DNA of 36,689 nt from a bacterium (GTDB lineage Bacteria > Oederibacteriota > JAAXVQ01 > JAUVAV01), in contig JAIORK010000005.1 in assembly GCA_021108215.1 (NCBI GenBank), forward strand, positions 1 to 36,689. Reading direction: 5' to 3'. The notes beneath the pieces were generated by a model. The model was not told where the DNA came from, did not search any database, and saw nothing but the letters and a program-made list of their open reading frames with translations. Positions 1-7,474 of this stretch are shown in pieces; within the stretch, counting starts at the first letter, position 1, and every line of letters begins with the position of its first letter. The position numbers were made by a program, and so were the translations under genes.

Positions 1-3
1 TCA

Positions 4-201
4 GTTTTTAAAAGTGTATTCGCAAAGCGAAAATTTTAGAGCAGCAGAAAGCAGATCAGCAATATCTGCTGCGGTCTACTGCTCTACTGCTCTACTGCTC
101 TGCTGTTCTGCTGTTCTGCTGTTCTGCTGTTCTGTTGTTCTGTTGTTCTACTGTTCGGTTTTTAGAAGTGTATTCGCAAAGCGAAAATTTTAGAGCAGCA
201 G
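4..201. repeat. Two 44-bp direct repeats flanking an 8-bp tandem array
   Basis: The segment 4-47 recurs at 158-201 with one mismatch. Each copy contains the small dyad TTCGC-AAA-GCGAA and ends in GAGCAGCAG. Between them, 76-155 is ten uninterrupted 8-bp units that drift from CTACTGCT to CTGCTGTT to CTGTTGTT. A further hairpin (AGCAGAT at 50-56 with ATCTGCT at 64-70) lies just before the array. The GAGCAGCAG segments are partly complementary to the array, so the strand could fold back. No gene is visible here. The element starts at the window edge and may extend further left. Confidence 0.85.
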
Positions 202-245
202 AGCAGCAGAGCTGTCTCGCTGACGCTCGACAATGAGGTGTTCTT

Positions 246-662
246 ATGCGTGAAATCTACAGCCGCTTTGCAGTTGCCTATCTGGCCGGTGCGCTCGGTG
301 GATTGGCCTATGCCTTGACAGCGTGGCTCTGTGATCAATGGCAGCTGTTTGAGTTGCTCTCTGTAAAAATGAGCGTTTTAAATTTGACATGGCCCTATTT
401 GGCGGAAAGAATTCTTAAAGGGTCGCTTTGGGCCCTGCTGTTGGTTTTGGTCGGGCCTTTTTTCAAGGCGCGTGGTGCCTTGCTCGGGCTGATTTTAAGT
501 CTGCTTCCGAGCGCCTATGTTTTGTTTATTTATTATCCTGCACATCATCTCGGGATTTTTGGATTTTCCAAAGGTATGTTGACCTTTCTTTTTGTCTTGC
601 TTTTCAATGCTGCCTGGGGTTTTATCGCGGGCGGTATTTATGCGCGTCACTACCGTGTTTGA
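246..662 (+). CDS. Small four-helix membrane protein, unknown function
   Basis: I do not recognise a family for this 138-residue protein. Four hydrophobic stretches, roughly residues 8-28, 57-76, 77-97 and 108-132, suggest a four-pass inner-membrane protein. The second and third are separated only by a short basic turn (FFKARG). The chain ends in a short basic tail (YARHYRV). The ATG start is preceded by GAGGTG at a normal distance. The next gene starts 30 bp downstream on the same strand, so the two are probably co-transcribed. An overlapping ORF in another frame (428-742) is a shadow. Confidence 0.7.
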   Translation: MREIYSRFAVAYLAGALGGLAYALTAWLCDQWQLFELLSVKMSVLNLTWPYLAERILKGSLWALLLVLVGPFFKARGALLGLILSLLPSAYVLFIYYPAHHLGIFGFSKGMLTFLFVLLFNAAWGFIAGGIYARHYRV

Positions 663-692
663 TTTGGACATCTGAAAGAAAGGGGACTATCC

Positions 693-935
693 ATGCAACT
701 CGTATTGGTGAAAATCGCCGCCCGCAGTTCAAAAGCAGTTAAAATCCAAGAGGTGTTGACCAAGCATGGTTGTAGCATTCAAATGCGTCTTGGCATGCAT
801 GAGGCGGCTGGAGACAGCTGTGCCGAAGATGGTTTGATTATTTTGAAAATCACTCCAGGCCAGGAGGTGGTCAACAACCTGACTGCGGATCTTCAGGCAG
901 TGGGAGATGTCGAGGTCAAGGCTGTCTTGCTTTAA
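693..935 (+). CDS. Small ACT-like protein, TM1266-type regulator domain
   Basis: This 80-residue protein matches the pattern of the TM1266 / iron-only hydrogenase system regulator family, a small ACT-like ferredoxin fold. It has a first beta strand (LVLVKIAA), a helix ending near the Cys of KHGCSI, the segment IQMRLGMHE, then GLIILKI, and a C-terminal helix-strand unit (NNLTADLQAVGDVEVKAV). Family members are thought to be small ligand-binding or regulatory domains. No hydrogenase gene is visible here, so the name is structural rather than functional. AAAGGGG lies about 8 bases before the ATG. It probably forms a two-gene unit with the membrane protein upstream. Confidence 0.6.
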   Translation: MQLVLVKIAARSSKAVKIQEVLTKHGCSIQMRLGMHEAAGDSCAEDGLIILKITPGQEVVNNLTADLQAVGDVEVKAVLL

Positions 936-1013
936 TAGGCGATCGTGAATTTTCCGGCTTTAACTGCGTGACATGAGTGGGAAAGCATTATTGGAAGCAG
1001 GTTGAGCCGGGGA

Positions 1014-1036
1014 CAGTTTGTTTGAGAGACAAACTG
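1014..1036 (+). other. 8-bp stem hairpin in the 936-1130 gap
   Basis: CAGTTTGT (1014-1021) and ACAAACTG (1029-1036) form a perfect 8-bp stem with a 7-base loop. No T run follows directly, so it is not a convincing intrinsic terminator. The rest of the 195-bp gap shows no recognisable riboswitch or RNA gene. Confidence 0.4.
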
Positions 1037-1130
1037 CGGGATGGCAATGAATTTTTATTTTTAGCCGGGCTTCATTACGGAAAGGTTTGCGCCGAAGCTA
1101 TCTTCATTACAAAGTGAAGGCGGTGCACCG

Positions 1131-1835
1131 ATGCCAGGCATACATAGACCCGGTGAACGTATTGGATCATGGGATGATAAGCTGGATGGGAATTTTGCGC
1201 AGGTCGCGTCTGAGCGCCAACCGGATTATGCAAGAATATTAAACCTGCTCAGACCGCGGGTAGGCGAGACATTACTTGATGTAGGCTCAGGCAGTGGCAA
1301 ACTTCTTTCGGCTGCTGTGAAGCTGGGTCTGGACCCGACCGGAATTGAAGATACGCCGGAAGCTGCGGCAATCAGTCAGAAAACCGCCCCCGAAGCCAAG
1401 GTTGTCGTGGGGAGTGAAATCGAGCTTCCTTTTGAGGATAATCAGTTTGATCTGGTGACGGCGATGGATTTGATTGAGTATTTTCCCGAACCGTCAGAGG
1501 GACTTCATGAAATTCACCGTATTCTTAAACTGGGCGGCCGTGCCTGCCTGGTGTTGGGGAATGCGGAGTTTATCGGCAAAAAGGAAGATCGTTATGCGAT
1601 ATCGCCTTTTGACGATCCTGCGTCACTGTTTTTATCACTCAAAGAGTGGCGGGTTTTGTTAGCCGACGAAGGGCTTAGCATTGTCGCGATTCAGCCCAAT
1701 TTACCGCAGTCCAGAATGCCGGTTTCACGTAATCCTGTGATAGGAAAAATATCTGCTTTTTTTATCCGTCTTTTTTTGGTTCTTATGCCCACCAAATGGA
1801 GCTATCAATTTATTTGTACCTGTTACAAGGATTAG
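1131..1835 (+). CDS. Class I SAM-dependent methyltransferase
   Basis: The 234-residue protein has a class I methyltransferase core. Motif I is LLDVGSGSGK (residues 48-57), the acidic end of strand 2 is E73-D74, motif IV is FDLVTAMDLIEYF (106-118), and the post-motif segment ILKLGG is at 131-136. It looks like the Methyltransf_11 type. The C-terminal 40 residues contain a hydrophobic stretch (AFFIRLFLVLM) that could lie on the membrane. The substrate cannot be read from the sequence; polyisoprenoid, lipid or sugar targets are all possible. GAAGG lies about 10 bases before the ATG. The gene ends 90 bp before the pseudouridine synthase start. Confidence 0.8.
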   Translation: MPGIHRPGERIGSWDDKLDGNFAQVASERQPDYARILNLLRPRVGETLLDVGSGSGKLLSAAVKLGLDPTGIEDTPEAAAISQKTAPEAKVVVGSEIELPFEDNQFDLVTAMDLIEYFPEPSEGLHEIHRILKLGGRACLVLGNAEFIGKKEDRYAISPFDDPASLFLSLKEWRVLLADEGLSIVAIQPNLPQSRMPVSRNPVIGKISAFFIRLFLVLMPTKWSYQFICTCYKD

Positions 1836-1862
1836 GTTTTCCTCCACCGGAGCATGGCTTTT

Positions 1863-1892
1863 TTGTGAACATCCAAGCGACTATGCTACAAT
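1863..1892 (+). promoter_or_regulatory. Candidate extended -10 promoter for the pseudouridine synthase
   Basis: TTGTGA (1863-1868), an 18-base spacer and TACAAT (1887-1892), with TG one base before the -10. It would start transcription near 1899, leaving a leader of about 26 bases that holds the AGGAG of the next gene. TGC directly before the -10 hexamer recurs at 10399 and 19814. Confidence 0.5.
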
Positions 1893-1924
1893 CCATTGGA
1901 ATACGATCCATCAGGAGTGATGCA

Positions 1925-2485
1925 ATGTCGCGCAAGAAATCCGATGACTATCTATGGCTGGCAATGAACAAGCCGGCAGAAGCAACCACGACACGCAAGG
2001 AAGATTGGGGGCGGCGCACTGTGTATGATTTGTTGCCCAAGGGTATCCCGCGTGTGGAAGCGGTCGGGCGTTTGGACCGCGCCAGCACCGGTTTGTTGCT
2101 TTTTACCAATGATTTTAAAAGTGCGCAGGAACTGTTGGATCCTGAGAACGCAATTTCGCGCGTTTATCAGGTGGTGACGGACAAACCACTGCCGCAAGAG
2201 GCGCTGACAACTTTGTCAGAGGGCTTGGTTTTAAAGGGAGGGACAGTCTGTTTGCCGGTGAAGGTCCGGAAAAGCAACACTCCTGCTTCAGGCCGGTCCT
2301 ACCTTTTTACACTGCGCGAAGGAAAATACCGCGAAGTAAGACGTTTGGTCATGCATTTCGGGCGTAAAGTCCGGGGGCTGCATCGTCTCTCTTTTGGTCC
2401 GGTTTTATTGGATCAGATTAAATCCGGTCAGGTCAGGCCGCTGGCCCTTTGGGAGGTCAGTCGACTCCTTAAAATGGCACGATAA
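1925..2485 (+). CDS. RNA pseudouridine synthase, RsuA/RluB/RluE/RluF family (RluE-like)
   Basis: The 186-residue protein isomerises uridine to pseudouridine in rRNA. The catalytic motif GRLDRASTGLLL puts the catalytic Asp at residue 51. Further family segments are LWLAMNKP (10-17), SRVYQVV, and GKYREVRRLVMHFG near the C-terminus. It lacks the N-terminal S4 domain of RsuA, RluB and RluF, which fits RluE best. I use the ATG at 1925 because AGGAG lies 7 bases upstream; the frame is open back to 1796, but that stretch overlaps the methyltransferase and encodes nothing family-like. The exact target uridine is inferred only by analogy. Confidence 0.88.
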   Translation: MSRKKSDDYLWLAMNKPAEATTTRKEDWGRRTVYDLLPKGIPRVEAVGRLDRASTGLLLFTNDFKSAQELLDPENAISRVYQVVTDKPLPQEALTTLSEGLVLKGGTVCLPVKVRKSNTPASGRSYLFTLREGKYREVRRLVMHFGRKVRGLHRLSFGPVLLDQIKSGQVRPLALWEVSRLLKMAR

Positions 2486-2632
2486 AAATCTGCGGGCTTA
2501 ATATGCATTATATATATATATAATTTGGCCGCTCATATCCATACTTGATGCCCCGACCGGAAGTGTTATTATTTTTGGGACGCTGTGCAGCCCAGCGTGT
2601 TCGCGCCGGCACGATAATCACATCTTTTACCC

Positions 2633-2662
2633 TTGACGATGATTCTTTTCTTAGTGTATCAT
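2633..2662 (+). promoter_or_regulatory. Candidate promoter for tRNA-Val
   Basis: TTGACG (2633-2638), an 18-base spacer and TATCAT (2657-2662) face the tRNA, giving a start near 2669 and a 5' leader of about 67 bases. Further upstream, 2508-2523 is a TA dinucleotide run. Confidence 0.45.
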
Positions 2663-2735
2663 TCCCCTCTAATTTGAAGCCTTGGTTGGCGCCGGCGAAG
2701 CAAAAAGCGCATGTTTTTACCGGGGATTTATTTTT

Positions 2736-2812
2736 GGGCGGATAACTCAGTTGGTTAGAGTGCCACCTTCACATGGTGGAAGTCGAAGGTTCGAGTCCTT
2801 TTTCGCCTACCA
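2736..2812 (+). tRNA. tRNA-Val (anticodon CAC), CCA encoded
   Basis: The 77 bases fold as a complete cloverleaf. The acceptor stem is GGGCGGA with TTCGCCT, the D stem is ACTC with GAGT, and the anticodon stem is CCACC with GGTGG around loop TTCACAT (anticodon CAC, reads GTG). The variable loop has five bases, and the T arm is GAAGG-TTCGAGT-CCTTT. Discriminator A and the 3' CCA are encoded. The terminal pair 1-72 is G-U and a second G-U occurs at 6-67, so the acceptor stem is weaker than usual. It stands alone between protein genes. Confidence 0.92.
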
Positions 2813-2820
2813 ATTACGAT

Positions 2821-2841
2821 AACGGCATTTTTTCCGTTTTT
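2821..2841 (+). terminator. Weak intrinsic terminator after tRNA-Val
   Basis: AACGG (2821-2825) pairs with CCGTT (2834-2838), followed by a short T run to 2841. The stem is only five pairs, so the call is tentative; position just after the tRNA is the main support. Confidence 0.35.
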
Positions 2842-2865
2842 GAATATTATTTCAAATAAGTTACA

Positions 2866-2898
2866 GTTATTTTCCGAAGTTTCATCTGCGGAAATAAC
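2866..2898 (+). promoter_or_regulatory. Leader hairpin just upstream of the envelope operon
   Basis: The segment 2866-2876 pairs with 2889-2898, giving ten base pairs with one bulged T and a 12-base loop. Its 3' edge abuts AGGAG (2899-2903), the ribosome site of the alternative upstream start at 2913. It could affect translation or mRNA stability of the first gene. I found no match to a known riboswitch. Confidence 0.4.
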
Positions 2899-2939
2899 AG
2901 GAGCGTGTCGCAATGGACCGTATCAAAGGAGGCGTCCTC

Positions 2940-3674
2940 ATGGACGAAACGATGTCAGAAAGTACTCAGACGATAAAAATCCAGCTCCACGCCTTGATGC
3001 AATTGCAGGAGGTGGATGATAAGCTCAATCAACGCCGCGCCCAGATCAAAGCCATTGATGTCAAAATCAAGGATGAAGATAAAACCCTGACCCATCAGAG
3101 TTTCTTGTTGGATGAACGCAAGCAGGAAATTGAAACAATCACGAAAGACCGGCGTGAAGCTGAAGTGACGGTGAAACAAAAACAGGAAGAATCCCAAAAA
3201 TTGGGTGGTCAGCTGTTTGATGTGAAAACCAATGAAGCCTATAGTACGTTGCAAAAAGAAATTTCTCAGAAAAAACAGGATGCCGGGCTTTTAGAGGAGC
3301 GCATCATTGAAATGATGGTGGCTGAAGATGAGATGAAACTTAAGCTGAAAGAAGCGGAGGAGGCCCTCAAAGAGGGCGAAGAGCAGGTGGCTGCCAAACA
3401 GGCTGAACAGCATAAGGGGATTAAGGACTTGGAAAGTGAAATCGAATCATTTAAAACACAATGGGAATCCGTTGCGACAAAAGTCCAACCCGATTACCTG
3501 GATCTTTATAAGCGGTTGCTTAAAAATAAAGCGGGCAGCGCCATGGCAAAAATTGAAAATGATATTTGCACCGGTTGCCGCCTTGCCATCCGTCCGCAAG
3601 CAAGCATTGAATTGAGAAAATACCGCTCTTTACTTTTTTGCGACAATTGCGCACGCATTCTTTACGTGGATTAA
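2940..3674 (+). CDS. Coiled-coil protein with C-terminal C4 zinc ribbon (DUF164 / CdsZ-like)
   Basis: Residues 10 to about 190 of this 244-residue protein are a long charged alpha-helical hairpin rich in Lys, Glu and Gln. The C-terminus is a zinc ribbon with CxxC pairs at residues 210/213 and 234/237. This is the zf-RING_7 / DUF164 layout seen in CdsZ and HP0958-type proteins, which act as nucleic-acid-binding or chaperone-like adaptors. I prefer the ATG at 2940 because a near-perfect Shine-Dalgarno (AAAGGAGG, 2925-2932) lies 7 bases before it. An in-frame ATG at 2913 with its own AGGAG would add nine residues. Its stop overlaps the kdsD start by one base (TAATG), so it heads the operon. Confidence 0.85.
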   Translation: MDETMSESTQTIKIQLHALMQLQEVDDKLNQRRAQIKAIDVKIKDEDKTLTHQSFLLDERKQEIETITKDRREAEVTVKQKQEESQKLGGQLFDVKTNEAYSTLQKEISQKKQDAGLLEERIIEMMVAEDEMKLKLKEAEEALKEGEEQVAAKQAEQHKGIKDLESEIESFKTQWESVATKVQPDYLDLYKRLLKNKAGSAMAKIENDICTGCRLAIRPQASIELRKYRSLLFCDNCARILYVD

Positions 3675-4657
3675 TGACAACCCGTCAGACCGCAAACTCA
3701 CCGATTATCCAAGACGCCCGACGTGTGCTTAAAATCGAGGCCAAAGCTGTCGCCAACCTTGTCAATCAGATCGGTGTCGAATTCGAACAAGCTATTGAAA
3801 AAATATTTTCCTGCCAAGGACGCGTGGTGGTATGCGGGTTGGGAAAATCAGGCGTGATCGGCCAAAAAATTGCCGCCACCCTGGCCTCGACCGGAACGCC
3901 GTCCATTTTCATGCATGCCTCGGAAGCGATCCATGGAGATCTCGGGATGTTGGTTTCCCATGATGTTGTTATCGGTATTTCCAATTCCGGCGAAACCGGG
4001 GAGCTGGTGCGTCTCATACCCTATATGAAGCGCCTGGGTATTTTTTTAATTGCCATGACCGGTAACTTACAGAGTTCTTTGGCGAGGAATGCTGATGTGA
4101 CCCTCAATGTCAATGTCAAAGAGGAAGCCTGTCCGCATGGATTGGCTCCGACCGCCAGCACGACTGCGGTCCTTGCCATGGGGGATGCGTTGGCGGTAAC
4201 CCTCATGAACCGTCGTGGTTTTAAACCGGATGATTTTTCCAGGCTTCATCCGGGCGGGGAGTTGGGCAAACGCTTCATCAAAATCCGCGATATTATGCAT
4301 AAGGGCAACGCTATTCCGAAGGTTGCACGCCAGGCCGGCCTGGAAAGCGCAGTTTATGAAATGACCCGGAAACGATTTGGCTGTGTCGGCGTGGTGGATA
4401 ATAAAGGGAAACTTGTCGGGATTTTTACAGATGGTGACCTGCGTCGCTTGGTGGGTAAGGATACGTCGCTTACTAAATATAAAGCCGGTCAAGTCATGAC
4501 GGCTCGGCCGATTGTTCTGCGCGAGGATGAACTTGCAATCAAAGCGGTACGTGTTATGCAGGATAAACGGATTTTTGTTTTAATGGTTGTGAATACCCAA
4601 AAACAGTTGATTGGTGTCGTGCATTTTCTTGATTTGTTTGATGCCGGGGTAGTCTGA
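3674..4657 (+). CDS. kdsD: D-arabinose 5-phosphate isomerase (KdsD/KpsF/GutQ family)
   Basis: The enzyme interconverts ribulose 5-phosphate and arabinose 5-phosphate, the first step to Kdo. The 327-residue length matches the family. An N-terminal SIS domain spans about residues 40-180, with GLGKSG near 54-59, the segment HASEAIHGDLG, and SNSGETGE. The conserved HPGGELGK follows, then two CBS domains (about 215-270 and 280-327). The ATG at 3674 overlaps the previous stop by one base, and the gene's own stop overlaps the kdsC start (TGATG). The frame is open further upstream, but that part lies inside the preceding gene. Placement beside kdsC favours the LPS isozyme. Confidence 0.95.
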   Translation: MTTRQTANSPIIQDARRVLKIEAKAVANLVNQIGVEFEQAIEKIFSCQGRVVVCGLGKSGVIGQKIAATLASTGTPSIFMHASEAIHGDLGMLVSHDVVIGISNSGETGELVRLIPYMKRLGIFLIAMTGNLQSSLARNADVTLNVNVKEEACPHGLAPTASTTAVLAMGDALAVTLMNRRGFKPDDFSRLHPGGELGKRFIKIRDIMHKGNAIPKVARQAGLESAVYEMTRKRFGCVGVVDNKGKLVGIFTDGDLRRLVGKDTSLTKYKAGQVMTARPIVLREDELAIKAVRVMQDKRIFVLMVVNTQKQLIGVVHFLDLFDAGVV

Positions 4658-5208
4658 TGCTGACCCGGGCCGCATTGACAGCACGTTTGAAGACGATCCG
4701 GTTTTTGGTCGCGGATGTCGATGGTGTTTTGACGGATGGCGGTATTGTGATTGATAATTTAGGTCACGAGAGTAAGTGTTTCGCTGTTACGGATGGGTTG
4801 GGTCTGGCATTGGCACGCTTGGGAGGTCTCCAGACCGCATTTCTTTCTGCGCGGGAGAGCAAGGTTGTCACCCTGCGTGCGCAGGAATGCGGGGTTTCTT
4901 TTGTCATGCAGGGAAAAAAGCAAAAAGGTACGGCGTTTGATGCTTTGTGTCTTCAGGCCGGAGTGAAACCTGCTGCGGTGTTATACATGGGGGATGATTT
5001 GCTGGATATGCCTGTTTTTGAAAAAGCCGGACTTGCGATTGCAGTCGCCAATGCGGCCCCGGAAGTCAAGGCGGCGGCACATTTTATTACAAAAAGGCAG
5101 GGCGGTCAGGGCGCGGTCCGTGAGGTCGTGGAACGCCTGTTAAAAGCCCAGGGTATTTGGCCGCGTGTTTTGGAACAACTGTTGAGACGTGATGCGGCAA
5201 AAAATTAA
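4657..5208 (+). CDS. kdsC: 3-deoxy-D-manno-octulosonate 8-phosphate phosphatase
   Basis: This HAD-superfamily phosphatase removes phosphate from Kdo 8-phosphate. The nucleophile motif DVDGVLTDGG gives Asp20 and Asp22. The GDDLLD motif (112-117) supplies the Mg-binding aspartates. The C-terminal segment RQGGQGAVREVVERLL is typical of KdsC, and there is no large cap domain. At 183 residues it is of normal size for a tetrameric C0-type HAD. The start overlaps the kdsD stop by one base, and the 3' end overlaps the acyltransferase gene by about 17 bases. KdsA and KdsB are not in the window and must be elsewhere. Confidence 0.95.
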   Translation: MLTRAALTARLKTIRFLVADVDGVLTDGGIVIDNLGHESKCFAVTDGLGLALARLGGLQTAFLSARESKVVTLRAQECGVSFVMQGKKQKGTAFDALCLQAGVKPAAVLYMGDDLLDMPVFEKAGLAIAVANAAPEVKAAAHFITKRQGGQGAVREVVERLLKAQGIWPRVLEQLLRRDAAKN

Positions 5209-6097
5209 AAATACCCTTATCTATTTATTTTTGCGGGGGATGATTTTCGTGGTGGCACTTATCCCCCATCCCTTGGCCAAAGCAATCGGCCGGTTTTTAG
5301 GCGCACGTTTTTACGACTGGGTCCCCAAGGAACGCAATCGGGCTTTGCAGAATTTCGAACAGGCTTATCCGGATATGACCACTGCGGTCCGGTCCGGCTT
5401 GGTTAGAGATGTTTTCGTGAACCTGGGACAAAATGCCCTGGAATTGTTTGAAATGCTCTCTTACACCACGGCCAGGATTATCCGGCTGGTGGAAGGGGTG
5501 GAGGGTGCGGAACATATGCAAAGCGCGCTGGCCAAAGGTAAAGGTGTTTTGTGTCTGACCGGTCATCTGGGCAATTGGGAAATTTTACCGGTTTATATGT
5601 ATCATATGGGATGGCCGGCCGCAGTGGTTGCGCAGGTGCTGTATGATCAGCGGTTGGATACACTTTTAAATGAATTTCGCGGAAAACATAACGTCCAGGT
5701 CATCAAACGCAGCAAAGTAACCAGTGAAATTATCCGTAGTCTGCGGCGCAATATGTTGCTGGGAATTTTAAATGATCAGGATACAGGCGTGGATTCCCGC
5801 TTTGCACCTTTTTACGGCAAACCGGCAAAAACACCGGTAGGCATATTTCGTCTGGCCAGGAAAATCGGGACGCCGGTCGTGCCGGTTTTTATCACACGCC
5901 AAGCCAATGGCCGGCATAAAATTTACATCGAACCGGCGTTGGATTTTCAAGTGAGTGATAATGAAGAAAAAGATTTGCAAGCCTGTGCACTTGCCGGGAA
6001 TCTGGCAATTGAAAAATATGTCCGGCTTTTCCCGGAACAATGGGTTTGGTTTCATAGGCGGTGGAAAAGCCGTCCGGAAGGTGAGGCGGATGCCTGA
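5192..6097 (+). CDS. Lysophospholipid/lipid A acyltransferase, LpxL-LpxM (HtrB) family
   Basis: The 301-residue protein has the lipid A acyltransferase layout. It begins with a hydrophobic anchor (about residues 8-26). The catalytic HX4E motif lies in TGHLGNWE (His125, Glu130). The segment LGILNDQD and a typical C-terminus (EQWVWFHRRWKSRP) follow. It should transfer a secondary acyl chain to a Kdo-lipid A-type acceptor at the cytoplasmic face of the inner membrane. I chose the ATG at 5192; a GTG one codon upstream is also in frame. The start lies inside kdsC, so translation is probably coupled. The acyl donor and exact position on lipid A cannot be read from the sequence. Confidence 0.88.
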   Translation: MRQKIKNTLIYLFLRGMIFVVALIPHPLAKAIGRFLGARFYDWVPKERNRALQNFEQAYPDMTTAVRSGLVRDVFVNLGQNALELFEMLSYTTARIIRLVEGVEGAEHMQSALAKGKGVLCLTGHLGNWEILPVYMYHMGWPAAVVAQVLYDQRLDTLLNEFRGKHNVQVIKRSKVTSEIIRSLRRNMLLGILNDQDTGVDSRFAPFYGKPAKTPVGIFRLARKIGTPVVPVFITRQANGRHKIYIEPALDFQVSDNEEKDLQACALAGNLAIEKYVRLFPEQWVWFHRRWKSRPEGEADA

Positions 6098-6686
6098 TCA
6101 GCAGAAGTGGTTTGTATCTGTAGCGGGATGTTGCATGCTATGTATGCTCTGTATTTTTGCCGGTTGCCGTCAGGCACCTCCGGCTGTGCGTTTGGCTGCC
6201 ATTACAGGACACGATGAACCAACCATGCTCTTTGAAGGTTTTCGTATGGTCTCGACGAAGCTGCAAACAATTGAATGGGAGTTTGTGGCCCGGTCCGCCC
6301 AAATATTTGAAAAAATTAACTTGGCCAAAGCACAGGATGTCAAGGTGGTCTATTGGCGGCAAGAAAAGATTATGTCCACTTTGACTGCTGAGCGTGGCGT
6401 CATTGAGACCGGGACGAATAATATGCGGGCTGAAAAAAATGTTGTCATGGTTTCTCATGAAGGTATCCGTCTGTATACGGACCAATTATACTGGGACCAT
6501 GAACATGAGAAAATTTATACGGATTTGCCGGTTAGGGTTGTGCGTGAAACCAGCGTTTTAACCGGTGTTGGTCTTCGCTCAGACAGCGAGCTCAAGCATA
6601 TTGAGGTGCTTTCCGATGTGAATATTCAAATCGAATCAGTCAAAGATCTGGAGAATGCTGTGAAAGAAAAAAATACCGGGGAGTAA
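6090..6686 (+). CDS. lptC: LptC-like LPS export protein, putative lipoprotein
   Basis: The 198-residue protein begins with a hydrophobic segment ending in a lipobox (CIFAGC). The rest reads as a beta-rich LptC domain, including KVVYWRQEKIMSTLTAERGVIE, NNMRAEKNVVMVSHEGIRLYT and EKIYTDLPVRVVRE. LptC links the LptBFG transporter to LptA across the periplasm. The ATG at 6090 overlaps the acyltransferase stop by eight bases and has GTGAGG ahead of it. Longer in-frame starts would run into the previous gene. Proteobacterial LptC has a membrane helix; the lipobox here suggests acyl anchoring instead. Position between an lpxL-like gene and lptA-lptB strongly supports the call. Confidence 0.82.
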   Translation: MPDQQKWFVSVAGCCMLCMLCIFAGCRQAPPAVRLAAITGHDEPTMLFEGFRMVSTKLQTIEWEFVARSAQIFEKINLAKAQDVKVVYWRQEKIMSTLTAERGVIETGTNNMRAEKNVVMVSHEGIRLYTDQLYWDHEHEKIYTDLPVRVVRETSVLTGVGLRSDSELKHIEVLSDVNIQIESVKDLENAVKEKNTGE

Positions 6687-6688
6687 GC

Positions 6689-7474
6689 ATGCGTATTAAT
6701 CGTTTTTTACCCATAATTACCATCTGTTTATTGATGTCGGCCTGCGCGACCCAGCAGATCGTTGAGCTGACCAAAGATACCAAAGTTCAAATTCCCCGGA
6801 AAAAAAGCCAGGAAAAGAAGGTTGTCCAGGCGAAACAGGAACGGTTACAGGAACCGAATCTGGATCAGCCTGCCCGGATTACTTCCGACCGCATGCAATA
6901 TCGTGAGCAAGGCCGGGTGACGGTTTTTAAGGGCAAGGTATGCGTGAATCAGGTGGATGCCTGGCTTTTTTCACCCTATTTGGAAGTGCGGTCTGAAAAG
7001 GGAATGGCGTATGCCCGTCAAGGTGTCCGGTTAATTGATCACGGCCGCGGGGTGACGGCAACCGCCCGGGAAATGGACTACAACCGTGATATGACCCATG
7101 TGATATTGCGCGATACAGTTGCGATTACGTCCCACGATGATGCGGGTGAAACCTTGAAAATGTATTGTGACCGTATGCGCTGGAATGAAAACCAGGACGC
7201 TGCTGTCGCGGACGGGCATGTGATTGTTCATTACAAGGATACGACAGCGACCGCCCATACGATGACCTATCACCGTCTGAAAAAGATGATGGTTTTGTCC
7301 GGTGAAAAAGCCAAACAAGCAAGACATCCCCGGGTTTTGCAGGGGACCAACACAATTACCGGTGAACTCATTACCATGCATATCAAGGATCGTGTGTATG
7401 AGGTGGAAGGGTCGGCCAAGGCCATTGTGCTTCCCGAATCCGCGCAGGCGAAGGTAACGGAGAGAAAACCATGA
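6689..7474 (+). CDS. lptA: LptA/OstA-like periplasmic LPS bridge protein with lipobox
   Basis: The 261-residue protein carries repeated OstA-type beta strands from about residue 65 on: [19 protein letters not shown], then [32 protein letters not shown] and [19 protein letters not shown]. In LptA such strands form the beta-jellyroll groove that carries LPS across the periplasm. The N-terminus is a signal peptide with a lipobox (LMSAC), so the protein is predicted to be lipidated, whereas classical LptA is soluble. A Lys/Glu/Gln-rich linker (about residues 35-60) separates the lipid anchor from the jellyroll. GGGGAG precedes the ATG, two bases after the lptC stop. The stop overlaps the lptB start (ATGA). 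Confidence 0.85.
   Translation: MRINRFLPIITICLLMSACATQQIVELTKDTKVQIPRKKSQEKKVVQAKQERLQEPNLDQPARITSDRMQYREQGRVTVFKGKVCVNQVDAWLFSPYLEVRSEKGMAYARQGVRLIDHGRGVTATAREMDYNRDMTHVILRDTVAITSHDDAGETLKMYCDRMRWNENQDAAVADGHVIVHYKDTTATAHTMTYHRLKKMMVLSGEKAKQARHPRVLQGTNTITGELITMHIKDRVYEVEGSAKAIVLPESAQAKVTERKP

Noticed and set aside
76-155. CRISPR-like interpretation of the tandem array
   Set aside because: Units are 8 bp with no spacers; it is a simple tandem repeat.
936-1130. Riboswitch ahead of the methyltransferase
   Set aside because: Only one 8-bp hairpin is visible; I could not fit conserved elements of cobalamin, SAM or other known classes.
2545-2745. 66-codon plus-strand open frame before the tRNA
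   Set aside because: It runs across the candidate tRNA promoter and into the first ten bases of tRNA-Val, has no ribosome site and no recognisable protein features.
4067-4492. 141-codon minus-strand frame
   Set aside because: Antisense to the SIS and CBS domains of kdsD, which are well conserved in the plus frame.
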